DNA of 33,413 nucleotides from Streptomyces albipurpureus (GTDB lineage: Bacteria > Actinomycetota > Actinomycetes > Streptomycetales > Streptomycetaceae). The DNA is taken from assembly GCF_023701525.1 (NCBI RefSeq), contig NZ_JAMQAW010000006.1:431543-464955 (forward strand), read 5' to 3'. Under the pieces are notes generated by a model. It saw only the letters and a list, made by a program, of their open reading frames with translations. It searched no databases and had not been told where the DNA came from. This document shows positions 33,389 to 33,413 of the stretch, in pieces. The translations under genes were made by a program, and so were the position numbers. The stretch's first letter is position 1. The number at the start of each line of letters is the position of its first letter.

Positions 33389-33413
33389 TGGGGTCGGTCC
33401 GCTACCGACCCCA
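33389..33413 (+). terminator. Terminator-like hairpin at window end
   Basis: Perfect 10-bp stem TGGGGTCGGT/ACCGACCCCA with a five-base loop, 30 bp after the PPA1309-family stop. It reaches the last base of the window and could extend further. Confidence 0.78.

Noticed and set aside
1..33413. CRISPR arrays, insertion sequences or prophage genes
   Set aside because: No regularly spaced repeats longer than ~24 bp, no Cas, transposase, integrase or phage structural protein seen in any frame.

Overview
This window looks like core chromosome of a Streptomyces species (or a very close actinomycete). The DNA is very GC-rich with strong third-position G/C bias. Starts are often GTG (occasionally TTG), TTA codons are rare, and the gene content is diagnostic: dasA/dasR, nrdAB with a cobalamin riboswitch, sigR-rsrA, katA-catR and initiator tRNAs. 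All identifications rest on reading the translations and motifs. No database search was possible.

Layout. (1) 1-2979: the sugar-binding lipoprotein gene dasA and the GlcNAc-sensing regulator gene dasR are divergent around an ~866 bp intergenic region with three dre-like DasR operators and a duplicated leader element in front of dasA. (2) 2980-9278: a gene-poor 0.8 kb stretch, then a class Ia ribonucleotide reductase operon. Two NrdR-box-like palindromes overlap its promoter, followed by a B12 riboswitch with a mutually exclusive hairpin. nrdA and nrdB overlap by one base. A strong hairpin and a small reverse-strand membrane-protein gene separate them from the GlxA/AraC-type regulator gene nrdS. 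(3) 9361-14023, minus strand: HD-GYP membrane protein, a degenerate HD membrane protein with a TTA codon, a TPR protein and peptide deformylase. (4) 14299-15577, minus: sigR-rsrA, the thiol-oxidative stress sigma factor and its zinc anti-sigma factor, with a perfect sigma-R autoregulatory promoter and a second start for a longer isoform. (5) 15591-18052: alpha/beta hydrolase, SRAP-domain abasic-site protein, M50-like membrane protease. (6) 18122-23444: aroA, rsgA, an SMR guanidinium-type exporter converging on and overlapping a TetR regulator (each with one TTA codon), hisN and a two-CBS-domain protein. (7) 23445-26193: a gene-free 0.7 kb with short tandem repeats, then divergent katA/catR. 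(8) 26696-29457: two identical initiator tRNA-fMet genes flank a Sel1/TPR-repeat gene. (9) 29513-33413: a UPF0182 membrane protein divergent from a PPA1309-family protein.

Themes. Oxidative and redox stress functions are concentrated here (sigR/rsrA, katA/catR, SRAP protein, B12- and probably NrdR-regulated RNR). Several genes also tie into development: DasR signalling, a possible cyclic-di-GMP HD-GYP pair, and three genes with TTA codons that may depend on bldA. The most unusual items are the HD-GYP/HD pair with its TTA codon, the TTA-bearing exporter/TetR pair, the Sel1 gene bracketed by identical initiator tRNAs next to a perfect 19 bp palindrome, the interrupted nrdAB-nrdS arrangement and the repeated leader of dasA.
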